DNA of 64,000 nucleotides from Microvirga tunisiensis (GTDB lineage Bacteria > Pseudomonadota > Alphaproteobacteria > Rhizobiales > Beijerinckiaceae). Where the stretch lies: NCBI RefSeq assembly GCF_009296175.1, contig NZ_VOSK01000001.1, positions 217,641-281,640 of the forward strand. The letters are read 5' to 3'. This document shows positions 32,847 to 41,557 of this stretch, one piece after another (the first letter of the stretch is position 1; each line of letters starts with the position of its first letter). A model generated the notes under the pieces. It had not been told where the DNA came from and made no database searches. It saw only the letters and a list, made by a program, of their open reading frames with translations. A program made the position numbers and the translations under genes.

Positions 32847-34616
32847 TTAGAAGACGTAGTCTGGGATCCAAGCATTGAGCCGGAGCTCGGTAGTTGCACG
32901 AAGGCGGCCGGTCCCTTCCTTGGCGTCGTTGAAGGCTTCGGCCAGGAGCGGCACCAGGTCACTCTTGGAAGCGTGGGTAACATCGCCCGCTTCATCCGGA
33001 TCGAGAAGTTCGGATGTGAGACCCCGCAATTCCTGGGTCGTTAGGGTCGACAGGAACTCGTTGTCGGGAGTCCAGGTCTCGCGGAGCGAATAACCTTCGT
33101 CCTTGGCACGGTTGAGGACACGGGAAACGATGCTGTCAGGCAGGAACGTTGGCTTGCGACCGACATTGTGGCGAAGGCGCACGGCAACGCATTCGTTCAG
33201 AGCCTCCTGTAGGTCAGTCTCGTCAAGCGAGAGGGCGTAGGCCAGAGCATCCTGGTTGGCCGCCATCACCCGGGTACGATAGCTCTCGAGGAGCAGATCG
33301 CTGGTGCGTTCCTGGAGCGCCCAGTCGAGCCCGATGGTTCGATCGCCGAGCAGCGCGGCGAGCATGATCGCTGCCGTGAGACGGTTATCGCTGGCCACGA
33401 TTCCGGCTGCGGAGGCGGTACGAAGTTTCGCAAAGTATTCAGCCGCCTTCTGGTTTGGCGGTTCAGTTGTGATCGATGTGGTATCGACCTCTCCGACCGA
33501 ACTTGCGTCGGCCGTGAAGACAGAGAAGTTCTCGTCATCACCTGCGGCTTCGTCCTCGTCATCGTCATCGCCGGACGCCATGGAGATCTGAGCAGCAGTC
33601 TGACCGCGCTTGATGAGATCACGGTGGACCGTTACGAGGCCGTCGTTGGCCACTTCGATGACCGCGATGCAGCCATCGTTGCCGGGAGCAGTCTCATATT
33701 CCCAGTCACGAAAGGGTTCGCCGCGGAGGATGTCGACGCGAGCGTGGCCCTCGCGTTCAAGGTCGGCTTGGAGCTTCTCGATTGCGACGTTCTGAGCCTG
33801 CCAGAAGGCGTCGCGGTCCGTGATCAGGCCCTCATGTTCTTCGATTAGATCCTGCTGGACGGAGATTCCAGAGATCTTGACGTCAAAGATGGCATTCTTG
33901 GCCGGAATGTGGGCCTGGCGGAGCAGAGCGTTGATCTGTTGAACCGACACATAGGAGGATTCCGCCTTTGAGATCGCATTCATAATCTCCTTGCGGATCG
34001 TGTCGCCGGCCCGGACCATGGCCTTCGCCCACTCTAGGCGGCGCTTGCCCTCGATCACCATTTGCTTGACCTCTGAGTCGAGCTTGGCGACATGCATACG
34101 CTCGGCCACGTCATTCGGCTTGAGTCCGACGGTACGGGCAACGTCGCGGACGTCCATCTTCTCGGTGAGGTGAGCGATGGCCTCGCACTCCTCGATTGGG
34201 TTCATCGATTGGCGATGGATGTTTTCGGCCGTTGCGATGAGGAAAGCAGTCGTGTCATCCACGTCGGCGATGTGGCAGCGGACGGGGAAGTCGGGTGAGA
34301 GCTCCCCTGATTCAACCTTGCGCTTCATGCCGCGGTAACGGCTAAAGCCGACGAATACCTCGTAGATGTCCCCCTTGGGGCGAACCACGAGGTTCTGAAT
34401 GAGTCCCTGACTGATGATGGAATCGCCGAGACTGTCCTCGTGAGCCTCGTTGCGGGTGCGGCGGGGATTGTTGTTCCACTCGATCAGCTGTGAGAGTGGA
34501 ATGTCACGCGTGTCCGAGACGTGAGCGGCGGCGGCGGCTGGGATCTGGTTCTTCTTCGACGACGAGACCCGCGTCTTCGTCGTGGTGGTCGAGGGGGCGG
34601 TGTGCTGAGCGGTCAT
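32847..34616 (-). CDS. ParB-like protein with long C-terminal extension
   Basis: 589 residues from ATG 34616. After a Thr/Lys-rich tail the ParB/Srx nuclease-like domain begins: IPLSQLIEWNNNPRRTRN, SIISQGLIQNLVVRP, YEVFVGFSRYRGMKR (the GxxR motif) and ATAENIHRQSMNPIEECEAI, the CTP-binding and box regions. A helix-turn-helix follows (DVARTVGLKPNDVAERM). The C-terminal 300 residues include an acidic segment (GDDDDEDEAAGDDEN) and a helical domain. No ParA lies next to it. This length and layout are typical of large ParB-like proteins of alphaproteobacterial plasmids and conjugative elements, which may regulate rather than partition. Confidence 0.85.
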   Translation of the reverse strand: MTAQHTAPSTTTTKTRVSSSKKNQIPAAAAAHVSDTRDIPLSQLIEWNNNPRRTRNEAHEDSLGDSIISQGLIQNLVVRPKGDIYEVFVGFSRYRGMKRKVESGELSPDFPVRCHIADVDDTTAFLIATAENIHRQSMNPIEECEAIAHLTEKMDVRDVARTVGLKPNDVAERMHVAKLDSEVKQMVIEGKRRLEWAKAMVRAGDTIRKEIMNAISKAESSYVSVQQINALLRQAHIPAKNAIFDVKISGISVQQDLIEEHEGLITDRDAFWQAQNVAIEKLQADLEREGHARVDILRGEPFRDWEYETAPGNDGCIAVIEVANDGLVTVHRDLIKRGQTAAQISMASGDDDDEDEAAGDDENFSVFTADASSVGEVDTTSITTEPPNQKAAEYFAKLRTASAAGIVASDNRLTAAIMLAALLGDRTIGLDWALQERTSDLLLESYRTRVMAANQDALAYALSLDETDLQEALNECVAVRLRHNVGRKPTFLPDSIVSRVLNRAKDEGYSLRETWTPDNEFLSTLTTQELRGLTSELLDPDEAGDVTHASKSDLVPLLAEAFNDAKEGTGRLRATTELRLNAWIPDYVF

Positions 34617-34764
34617 GAGTGCCTTTGTTCCTTTTCGGGATTTTGCCCGGGAGCTTTCAAATGGAATCTCTGAGAATTCTGGAGACGGCAGCAATCGTCG
34701 ACCGGCGGCCTGGTGGCCGTCGCTGCGTCCCAGTCTCTGTCGGTGAGTTTTGAGGGTTAGGCGT

Positions 34765-35418
34765 TCAGAGATAGGTCTTCGCGAGCGTCAGATCATCCCG
34801 CAGCCGGCCGATGATCTCGGGGTCGCTCGCCTTGTGAAGGGCATGGGCCGGGTGAAAGGTCGGGATGACTACGGAATACTGCGAGATTGGGGTTTCCGTA
34901 AGAGTGCCCCTGTTCTCGCCTATCTTATCTTGCCCTGTCAGGAGCCAGAGGGCGGTGGCGCCCATAGAGACGATGACTTTGGGGTCGGCCATCGCGATAA
35001 GCTTCCAAACGTAACGGAGATCTCCGGCATTGGTCTCTTTGACGTAGTGACCGCGGAAGGTGGCTCCGTCATGGATCCTTGTGTTCGCCTGCTCGGTATC
35101 CTTTGTGAAGAACTGTAGGATGTCGTTGTTCTTACGGGTTCCGTTGTCGAGAGGCGTCCAGACGGGCTGATGGAGGAACGCGTTGGTGATCAACGTTGCA
35201 TCGCGCTCGATGCCGAGTTCGCTTAGCAGGCTGTCGAGAAGATGGCCGGCGGGACCGGTAAAGGGTTCGCTGTTGATCGCCTCGTGGCGGCCCGGCGCTT
35301 CTCCCAGCAGGAGGAGCCCATTCCAGTCTTTCTTCGGAAGATGGGGCGGGACAGGGCCAGCGAGCGCATTAAGCGGAATCGGGCCGATGGGAAGGGTAGG
35401 GGTAGCAGTTATCGACAT
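34765..35418 (-). CDS. Uracil-DNA glycosylase, family 4-like
   Basis: 217 residues from ATG 35418. Motif 1 (LLLLGEAPGRHEAINSEPF followed by GPAGHLLDSLL) matches the GEAPGxxED...FxGxxG signature of family 4/5 uracil-DNA glycosylases. Motif 2 is VVIPTFHPAHALH, with the HPA(A/S) loop. An iron-sulphur-type Cys set is not evident, so it resembles the Cys-poor branch. It would remove uracil from DNA to protect the element or its single-stranded transfer form. It overlaps the downstream end of the DUF1064 gene by 10 bases, so the two are one operon. Confidence 0.85.
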   Translation of the reverse strand: MSITATPTLPIGPIPLNALAGPVPPHLPKKDWNGLLLLGEAPGRHEAINSEPFTGPAGHLLDSLLSELGIERDATLITNAFLHQPVWTPLDNGTRKNNDILQFFTKDTEQANTRIHDGATFRGHYVKETNAGDLRYVWKLIAMADPKVIVSMGATALWLLTGQDKIGENRGTLTETPISQYSVVIPTFHPAHALHKASDPEIIGRLRDDLTLAKTYL

Positions 35419-35849
35419 CGTGCGACTACCTTGGTTGGCTTCCTTGTCACTCGGACCTTGTTTCCCGTGATGGCCTCGACGATTGCCCGCTTCAGACGTG
35501 ACAGAGGGGTGTCGTAGCCCTTGAAATCTTCGATGACGAAATCTTGCTGCTCATTGTACGTGAAATCGGCTTCGTAAAACAGTCGACGTCGGCGGCCCCG
35601 GACGTCTTCGAGGGTCAGGTGTATCCCATTGACAATCAGGGGTATCCGGACCTGGCGCTTGAGGTTCGAGATGTTGCCGATCTTCTCTTGAAGAAGGAGA
35701 TCGCCATAGCGCTTCATCTCTCCGGCGGAGTCGTAAACCTCTTCCACGTCTCCGGTTTTGATCCGGATCTTGCGGGCACCGTACTTATTGCGCGATTTCC
35801 TGGTGAGGCCGAGATAGAGCTTCAGATCCCGCGCGTGGATTCTGTCCAC
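35409..35849 (-). CDS. DUF1064 nuclease-like protein (PD-(D/E)XK fold)
   Basis: 146 residues from GTG 35849, with AGGAG a few bases upstream. The sequence shows NKYGARKI, FDS-like YDSAGEMKRYGDLLL, the strand LFYEADFTYNEQQDFVIEDFKG and KRAIVEAITG. YEADF...VIEDFKG is the Asp-Xn-Glu-x-Lys catalytic arrangement of this family, whose members are phage-like nucleases related to Holliday-junction resolvases. Overlap with both neighbours (UDG and the gene upstream) indicates a repair/recombination operon. Confidence 0.8.
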   Translation of the reverse strand: MDRIHARDLKLYLGLTRKSRNKYGARKIRIKTGDVEEVYDSAGEMKRYGDLLLQEKIGNISNLKRQVRIPLIVNGIHLTLEDVRGRRRRLFYEADFTYNEQQDFVIEDFKGYDTPLSRLKRAIVEAITGNKVRVTRKPTKVVARCR

Positions 35850-36439
35850 TTGCTGCTCCTATACGCTCGAAGAAGTCGCTCGGTCCGCTCGCAGACGGCT
35901 GCGTTTGTGCGGATCTCGCTACGGGAATGGCACTGCACGATGCGGTAGTAGACCTCGAGAGCTGCGTCCTGCTTCTCAATCTCGAGAGCGAAGGGGCCTG
36001 AGAGGAGATTCCACTCGTCGTACTGGCGCATGTACTCCCAAAAGCCCGGTTCCTGACAGATGATGTGGAAGCGCCTGAACGTGCTGTTTCGGCTCTCTGG
36101 CGTTAGAGGGATGATGTCGGATGTGGCGAGAAGAGCCTCATGCTCGACGAGGAATGTGGTGTCGTTCGGTGCGTACAGAATGTTGTCGCCGACTTGGGCG
36201 GGGAGGGCCGCGACCTGAAGCGTCACCGTCTGGTTGCCATTGTCGTTGAGACCATACCGAATGGCCTCAAACTCCTGGCTCTGATCCTCATGGGTCATCT
36301 TGAAGAGATAGCGATCACCGTACGTCCCAAATTTGATCTCGGCCGGGAGGAGGGTGGGATCGCAGCGCAGCTGCAGGATCACCAGGCCATCCTTGTTATC
36401 TTTGCTGCTGCGCTTGGAGCAGAGGAACTGTTGCTGCAT
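35822..36439 (-). CDS. Unknown soluble protein
   Basis: 205 residues from ATG 36439. A longer frame to 36463 would start inside the terminator hairpin (36448-36480), which is why this start is preferred. The first half is beta-rich (DGLVILQLRCDPTLLPAEIKFG, YLFKMTHEDQSQEFEAIRYG). The second half is helical with a segment RFHIICQEPGFWEYMRQYDEW. There is no signal peptide. It overlaps the DUF1064 gene by 28 bases at its 3' end and so belongs to the same operon; the role is unknown. Confidence 0.55.
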   Translation of the reverse strand: MQQQFLCSKRSSKDNKDGLVILQLRCDPTLLPAEIKFGTYGDRYLFKMTHEDQSQEFEAIRYGLNDNGNQTVTLQVAALPAQVGDNILYAPNDTTFLVEHEALLATSDIIPLTPESRNSTFRRFHIICQEPGFWEYMRQYDEWNLLSGPFALEIEKQDAALEVYYRIVQCHSRSEIRTNAAVCERTERLLRAYRSSKWTESTRGI

Positions 36440-36447
36440 TGGGCTGC

Positions 36448-36480
36448 AAAAAAGTGCCGCCATGCGACGGGCATGACGGC
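36448..36480 (-). terminator. Rho-independent terminator
   Basis: GCCGTCATGC / GCATGGCGGC (minus-strand sense) with a GACGG-class loop and one wobble pair, followed by six T residues on the minus strand (36448-36453). It closes the operon 36551-38625. Confidence 0.75.
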
Positions 36481-36550
36481 ATCTCTTCTTTCCGGGTTTT
36501 AGGAATACGAACTTCGTATTTAGAACCGTCTACCTATTTACGTCTGTTTC

Positions 36551-37636
36551 TCAGTCCCCAAGTTCGAGCGCGGACCTGTTCATCTGCCGCGGCGAAATCG
36601 GCGCCGGAAGGTACTCACTCCCGCTCTCATTCGCCTTTCTGGCCGCTCCGATGACGTCGTCGAGAGTGCCCTTAGCTGCAGCTGCCGGATCAATCTCGAT
36701 GTCTGTGAGGAACCCGACCTGGGTTCTGGAGGTAGAGGCCGAGCGGGAATTGATTAGGCCGGATTTGGAGAGTTCCTGCTTGAACGATGAACCCTCGTCC
36801 ATGGCGAACCCTTCGGTTGGAGCGCCCTGATCCTTGGCCGGGCCTGAACCAAAGGTGTCTGTCAGGTACTTGGCACCACTGGACCAGCCGACAAATTCCA
36901 ACGTCGTCGACATGGCGTCGATGGAAACGTCTCCCAGTTTGCCGACGGCATTGCTGATGGGCTTTCCAATTGCTGTTTTACTGAGCGATTTGCCGAGGAG
37001 GGCTTGGCTTGCTAGGTCGGCGACATCATAGGCAAGTAGGGCCTGCCCGAGCCCGGGGACGAAGCGAGCTCCGACCATTGCGCCGGCGGATAAGCCCATG
37101 CCGAGCAGCGCGCTCCGGTCGAAACTTCCGGAGGAGGCCTGCTGGGTGAGAGAGACGGCTCCGAGCGCGAGACCCGGCAGCCCGCGGAGTTTGGGCGAAG
37201 GAAGACGATGAGCGAGGGCATCCATCGCGAGGGGCGCCGCGGTGTCGAGAGCGGGGGATGCTATTGACGGGACGAATTGGGACAACCCTGCTGGAGGTGC
37301 GATTGACGTCGGGACATCGGCAGGTTTTGCCTCCATGGTGCCTTTGCCGCCCAAACGTTCACTCATCTCGCGGGCGAACGGGTCGAGCTGAGAGGAATCC
37401 CGCATGGGCTCCCTGTTGCTGAAGAAGTCCAGGGCATGCGCCGACATCGGGAGGTGATGTCCTTCCTCTCCCGCCTTGCCAATCTTTTCCCCTAGCCGGT
37501 GGGACCAATCCGGATTGCCCCTGGGCATGAGCCAATTAAAGATGCGGCTCGGGGTATCCAGAATCTCCCCAAGGATATCCTGCTTGGTGCGGTCCTCGAA
37601 GTTCTCGGACTCACGGAATTTCGATGTGTCGACCAT
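36551..37636 (-). CDS. Unknown protein with Gly/Ala-rich hydrophobic centre
   Basis: 361 residues from ATG 37636, which overlaps the stop of the upstream gene by 1 base. The N-terminal 130 residues are polar (RTKQDILGEILDTPSRIFNWL). Residues 150-225 are rich in Ala, Gly and Leu and could contain short membrane-associated helices (GLPGLALGAVSLTQQ, LGMGLSAGAMVGARFVPGLGQALLAYDVADL). The C-terminal third is polar with a Ser-rich stretch. The pattern, a polar head then a glycine-zipper-like hydrophobic region, is like some secreted or injected effector proteins, but I see no effector motif. Confidence 0.55.
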   Translation of the reverse strand: MVDTSKFRESENFEDRTKQDILGEILDTPSRIFNWLMPRGNPDWSHRLGEKIGKAGEEGHHLPMSAHALDFFSNREPMRDSSQLDPFAREMSERLGGKGTMEAKPADVPTSIAPPAGLSQFVPSIASPALDTAAPLAMDALAHRLPSPKLRGLPGLALGAVSLTQQASSGSFDRSALLGMGLSAGAMVGARFVPGLGQALLAYDVADLASQALLGKSLSKTAIGKPISNAVGKLGDVSIDAMSTTLEFVGWSSGAKYLTDTFGSGPAKDQGAPTEGFAMDEGSSFKQELSKSGLINSRSASTSRTQVGFLTDIEIDPAAAAKGTLDDVIGAARKANESGSEYLPAPISPRQMNRSALELGD

Positions 37637-38058
37637 CAGCGTTCCGTTCCGGTGTCTTTGGCGCGCGAGGTCCGGACCGGTTTGGACGCTGGGGCGGGAC
37701 CCTGTTCCATTTCCTTTCGATACGCTGTCATGATCCTGTCCAGAGGAGATGGTTCCTCCTTCTTGGTCTCTGACTTCGGCTTCGAACCGGACAGACCAGC
37801 CTTGAGGCCAGCTAATCCGGCCTCCACGGGCAGTAATCCCTTTTCGGCGGTTTTCTTGATGACCTTGAACGTGTCAGTTTCATTCTCGGCTGCAATCCGG
37901 TGGACGCCTGGGGCGCCGACCAGATGCTGAGCAATCTTGCCGGACAGAGATTTTGAAAGCCCCTTGGGCCTCGTTGAGCGGCGCTGGGTCTGTTCGGCCT
38001 GCCGCATCAGGCTTGTGGTAGGGCTCGGTTTCTGGGAGCCGGGTCCATTCTGAGGCAT
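37636..38058 (-). CDS. Small basic unknown protein
   Basis: 140 residues from ATG 38058. Strongly basic with Ser/Pro-rich ends; the middle (GKIAQHLVGAPGVHRIAAENETDTFKVIKKTAEKGLLPVEAGLAGL) may be helical. No motif recognised. Its promoter region (38059-38148) carries three copies of an ATGG-centred element. It is the first gene of a two-gene unit with 36551-37636. Confidence 0.5.
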   Translation of the reverse strand: MPQNGPGSQKPSPTTSLMRQAEQTQRRSTRPKGLSKSLSGKIAQHLVGAPGVHRIAAENETDTFKVIKKTAEKGLLPVEAGLAGLKAGLSGSKPKSETKKEEPSPLDRIMTAYRKEMEQGPAPASKPVRTSRAKDTGTER

Positions 38059-38087
38059 TCAAATGCTCCAATTCGTGCACGAGCAAT

Positions 38088-38132
38088 AATGCCATCAATG
38101 AAATGCCATTAGAAGCGATAAAATACCATCAA
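38088..38132 (-). promoter_or_regulatory. Cluster of three ATGG-type elements upstream of gene 37636-38058
   Basis: On the minus strand: TTGATGGTATTTT (38120-38132), TTCTAATGGCATTT (38101-38114) and TTGATGGCATT (38088-38098). The first shares TTGATGGTATTT exactly with the promoter at 58877. The spacing of 13-19 bases between copies suggests repeated binding of a regulator on this side of the helix, or overlapping -35 boxes. Confidence 0.5.
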
Positions 38133-38148
38133 GCCCCAGAATGCGATG

Positions 38149-38625
38149 TCAGTGTACCGACGACTTCTTTTTCGTGGGTTCCCAGCGGAAAAGCTCTCGA
38201 ACCACTTCGGGTTTGACTCGATCGGTGATCACGGCCTCTCTCGAAATCCGGCGCTGAAGCTGTCCGGCGTTTTCCAGCAGGAAGGCCTTGGCTTCTAGGG
38301 ACATGGTCTCGACGATTGAGGATCCATTCGCGATCGTATTGGACAGGTGCAGGATAGCGACAGGAAGTGTTCGCATGAAGTCGAAGGGGAGGGTCAGGAG
38401 GTCTTCGTCTTTTGATGATCCGATCAGCGTAAAGAGCAGTTCCCCATAGGACTCGGCCTTGTCATGGATACTGGTGTAGGCGGCAAGGAGTGGAAGATCA
38501 ATTTCGGTGGTGTGGTCTACGCTCTGCTGGATTGCTTCCAAGCGCGAGCCGATGGCGGCCGCTAGGTTCTCGAGGGCAACCCTCACAACAGTCCACTCCG
38601 AGAGATTTAAGGTGATGGTTCGCAC
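38149..38625 (-). CDS. Unknown helical protein
   Basis: 158 residues from GTG 38625 (AAAGGA 7 bases upstream fixes the start; a longer frame to 38658 has no ribosome site). All-helical composition with long amphipathic stretches (VALENLAAAIGSRLEAIQQ, LPLLAAYTSIHDKAESYGELL, FMRTLPVAILHLSNTI) and a basic tail. It has no membrane segment or signal. Expression control or protein binding is plausible but not shown. Confidence 0.55.
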   Translation of the reverse strand: MRTITLNLSEWTVVRVALENLAAAIGSRLEAIQQSVDHTTEIDLPLLAAYTSIHDKAESYGELLFTLIGSSKDEDLLTLPFDFMRTLPVAILHLSNTIANGSSIVETMSLEAKAFLLENAGQLQRRISREAVITDRVKPEVVRELFRWEPTKKKSSVH

Positions 38626-38720
38626 TGAAAGTCCTTTGGAGCACCAGAGACAATCCAAGTTGTTCAGGAAAGGCTGTGGCCGTGGGGAGGGTCAGTTTAG
38701 CGCAGATCCGGGTGCTGGGC

Positions 38721-39329
38721 CTATTGGAGGGCCGAAGTTTGTTGCGATCCGCACACTTCTGACATTTCGACCGCCTGGGCTTTGTTCTTCTTCATGGTTT
38801 CCCAAAGGCGGCATATGTAACGTTCCTGATTCTCCGGTTTATAAGAGTGATATCTCGCAGCGGCCTTAACCCAGCTGCCCGTCTGTTTTTGGAGATTGGA
38901 AAGGTGCCAGGCTGCGTAACTGACATTGATCCGTGGGTCCAGGAGTGTGCCAAGGGTCTTGAAGCCTGAAGCGTGCCATTTGAGGTTGATCTGGCCGCAC
39001 CCAACGTCAATCTGAGTTGCCGTCTTTGATCTTGCGACGACAATCAGAGCTGCCATTTCGGCCGATGTTGCAAGGACGGCCTTTCCGTCGATGTTCAAGG
39101 CGTTGGCATTTCCTCTAGATTCGTTCTGGATCAGGGCAACCATCATGCCTTTCGGCATCCGGTAGTATCGCTCGGCGATCTCAGCCCATTCGAGACAGCT
39201 CTTCTGGACAGGCTGCTGTGCCGGCTGATCCGACACGTCCTGAGGGTCCGAGTCCACGGCGAGCGCGGCACCGGACGTGGCAAGAAAGATTCCAAAGATT
39301 GCAGCGGATAGTATGGAGAACGATTTCAT
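38721..39329 (-). CDS. VirB1-like lytic transglycosylase
   Basis: 202 residues from ATG 39329. Signal peptide SILSAAIFGIFLATSGAALA. The mature protein has the SLT/lysozyme-like fold: YYRMPKGMMVALIQNESRGNANALN with the catalytic Glu in the ESRG motif, VGCGQINLKWH and the AARYHS C-terminal block. Cys pairs (SCLEW, VGCGQ) suggest a disulphide. Such enzymes cut peptidoglycan locally so that a type IV secretion channel can be built. It overlaps the start of the downstream RecD-like gene by 4 bases. Confidence 0.88.
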   Translation of the reverse strand: MKSFSILSAAIFGIFLATSGAALAVDSDPQDVSDQPAQQPVQKSCLEWAEIAERYYRMPKGMMVALIQNESRGNANALNIDGKAVLATSAEMAALIVVARSKTATQIDVGCGQINLKWHASGFKTLGTLLDPRINVSYAAWHLSNLQKQTGSWVKAAARYHSYKPENQERYICRLWETMKKNKAQAVEMSEVCGSQQTSALQ

Positions 39330-41128
39330 GCCAAAGGATTCCTACCTTGCATCAGGTCGGTCAACAGCGTCGTTCGGCTTTCACCAGTGTTTCGTGCAAC
39401 CGCCTGGGCGAGGGCATTGGCATGGTCGATGATCACGCAGGTTTTCTTTGCCCTGGTGATGCCTACGTTAATCATGTTGCGGTTGAGCATGGAAAGATGG
39501 CTGCGGCTTACGATCATAATTACGTGCTCGTACTCTAAGCCCTGGCTCTTGTGGAAGCTGATCGCCCAGGCGCGGCGTAGTTGTGAGAGCTCTGAGTTCT
39601 TGTAGAAGAATGTGGTTCCGTCATCTCGGACCATTGTGAGACCGGTCAGGCTTCGGTCTGTGACCGTGCCGATCTCGCCGTTGAAGATCCCCCGTTCCCT
39701 GTCGTTTCTGATCTGCATCACAAGCTCGCCGATAGCGATCTCGTCATTACCGGAAATGGCACGGTTGAGCGCGACTGTGCCGAGTCTCCCTTTGTGGAGG
39801 GCACAGAGAATCTGGACGGAGTCGCCCCGCTGCTCCGAGAGACGATCGAACTGGGCAATAACGGAGGCGAGCGCTGCCTTTGAGCTTGAGGTGGAAATGA
39901 TCTGGATAGCAGCGGACGGTAGCGGGATCAGGCCCTGCATGACGCGGCGACCGGCATCCGGGATCTCGGAGGAATGGCTTCGATGATTGCGCTCGAGACG
40001 GACGGTAGGGACCGACCCGCTGTTCATAATGGCCTCGACCGGCTTTCCTTCCTGAATCGGCTGCAGCTGTTGGTGATCCCCAATGATGATCAGGCGGGCA
40101 AGAGGTGGAAGGGCCCTCAAGAGATCGTGAAACAATCCATTTCCGAGCATGAAGGCTTCCTCGACGACCATCACATCAACAGGCAAAGGGTTGCCGGCAT
40201 GGTGGGTGTTCGCGTTGTTCGAGTGCCCGAGGATCGCGTGGATGGTGTCCGCCTCGACGCCGGTTTTGGCTCCGACGGCTCGTGCGATGCGGGCGGCCAG
40301 TGATCCAAGTCTTATGCGAACCCTGGGATTCTCCTCTCGGAGGAGTAGGGCAATCGCCTTGATGATCGTGCTCTTTCCAGTCCCAGGGCCGCCGGTGATG
40401 AGACTGACCTGGTGGGACAGCGCGGTTCTTACAGCGTCGATTTGCAACGGATCTGGGGTCGCGATGCCAGACCTGGCCATCGCCTTCAGGACCGTAGGGA
40501 CGTCAGGGGGGCGATACTCACAGAAGCGGGTCAGAACCTCGTTGGCGATCGATCGTTCTTGGTCATACGAACGGGCGTTCGCGATCTTTAGGACGCCGTT
40601 GCGGCGGAACGTGACCGCTGCCCTGAGCCTTTCGATCTCTGCACAGGCGCGATCGGCATCTTCGGGCAAGACGCCAGCTAGATTGGCAATGGCCCGGACG
40701 ATAGCGTTGCGGTCGGCATATATATTGCCGTCTCGGCCGATGCTTGAGATGACTTCCTCGGCTGCGGCGAGGGCAAGATCGGTCCTGTCCATGACCGTGG
40801 GGGACAGCCGGCGCCAAATCGCGCAGCACATTCCAAGGGAGATTCCTTTGATGTCCTTTCGAAGCCGGAATGGCTGCTCAGAGACTGTCGCGAGCGCTTG
40901 CCCCGCGTATCGTTCGATGATCCGGTCTAGGTGAGTGCGAGTGATGCCCGCGGCATGGAGCGCTATGCGAAGGCCATGACGGTTCAAATACGACCTCAGC
41001 GACGGGTCGGAATAGTTGGTGCGAAGGGTTTGGAGTAAATTCGACGCGCATTGCCGGTCGGACTCGACCTCCGTCAGGTATTTCACAACATCTGTGGGAC
41101 TGATGCGGACGACAGGGATCATTTGCAC
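39326..41128 (-). CDS. RecD2-like SF1B helicase
   Basis: 600 residues (GTG 41128; ATG 41122 possible). The first 250 residues contain helix-hairpin-helix-like segments (LRIALHAAGITRTHLDRI) resembling RecD2's N-domain. The motor has Walker A ITGGPGTGKST, motif II VVEEAFML in place of the usual DEA-type box, motif III LIIIGDHQQLQPI, motif IV RLERNHRS and motif VI SFHKSQGLEYEHVIMI...GITRAKK. Translocation in the 5'-3' direction is expected by family. The missing Asp in motif II may weaken ATP hydrolysis. It overlaps the lytic transglycosylase gene. Confidence 0.85.
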   Translation of the reverse strand: MQMIPVVRISPTDVVKYLTEVESDRQCASNLLQTLRTNYSDPSLRSYLNRHGLRIALHAAGITRTHLDRIIERYAGQALATVSEQPFRLRKDIKGISLGMCCAIWRRLSPTVMDRTDLALAAAEEVISSIGRDGNIYADRNAIVRAIANLAGVLPEDADRACAEIERLRAAVTFRRNGVLKIANARSYDQERSIANEVLTRFCEYRPPDVPTVLKAMARSGIATPDPLQIDAVRTALSHQVSLITGGPGTGKSTIIKAIALLLREENPRVRIRLGSLAARIARAVGAKTGVEADTIHAILGHSNNANTHHAGNPLPVDVMVVEEAFMLGNGLFHDLLRALPPLARLIIIGDHQQLQPIQEGKPVEAIMNSGSVPTVRLERNHRSHSSEIPDAGRRVMQGLIPLPSAAIQIISTSSSKAALASVIAQFDRLSEQRGDSVQILCALHKGRLGTVALNRAISGNDEIAIGELVMQIRNDRERGIFNGEIGTVTDRSLTGLTMVRDDGTTFFYKNSELSQLRRAWAISFHKSQGLEYEHVIMIVSRSHLSMLNRNMINVGITRAKKTCVIIDHANALAQAVARNTGESRTTLLTDLMQGRNPLA

Positions 41129-41275
41129 GTCTGTTGGGGTTCCGTCATAATCGCCGGCGATCTAATGAGGTTTATGGAGATTCATTCTCCAAACGCCCTC
41201 ATTTGCTGGGTTTGCGCCATCCGAGAGCTTTGCGCCATCCAGAAAAGCACCGTTCAACGCCTAAAGGAGGCAAGT

Positions 41276-41557
41276 TTGCAGAAGCCAGAGGTCATCGAGA
41301 ACTCCGGATCAAAAGTGCGCCTGTATTTCCAGCGCCGGGACGATCACATGGTGAAAGAGACGGTGACGGTCGACCCGAATGATCCACCGGATCGGCTTCT
41401 CCTCACCATCCTCGGCCTGTGGGGTGGGTCTCCAGACCACGACGAGCTGATGTTTGTGATGGCTCAGGATGAGACCGGCCGGGAGATCGTGACCAAAGCC
41501 AGCCTGAATCTGTTCGTACTTAGGGATCCGAGGTTCGCTCAGGCCCGGGCCGCATGA
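41276..41557 (+). CDS. Small protein, unknown, translated from TTG
   Basis: 93 residues. TTG 41276 is chosen because AAAGGAGG lies 5-6 bases upstream; the frame is open farther upstream but without a ribosome site. The protein is beta-rich (VRLYFQRRDDHMVKETVTV, DELMFVMAQDETGREIV) and ends in FAQARAA. It overlaps the start of the membrane protein gene by 4 bases (ATGA), so both form an operon. No function is evident. Confidence 0.6.
   Translation: MQKPEVIENSGSKVRLYFQRRDDHMVKETVTVDPNDPPDRLLLTILGLWGGSPDHDELMFVMAQDETGREIVTKASLNLFVLRDPRFAQARAA

Noticed and set aside
32590..32850. ATG-started 86-codon frame as a real gene
   Set aside because: Its translation is Arg/Cys-rich and continues through the terminator hairpin. 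The frame at 32589 has a much more natural composition.
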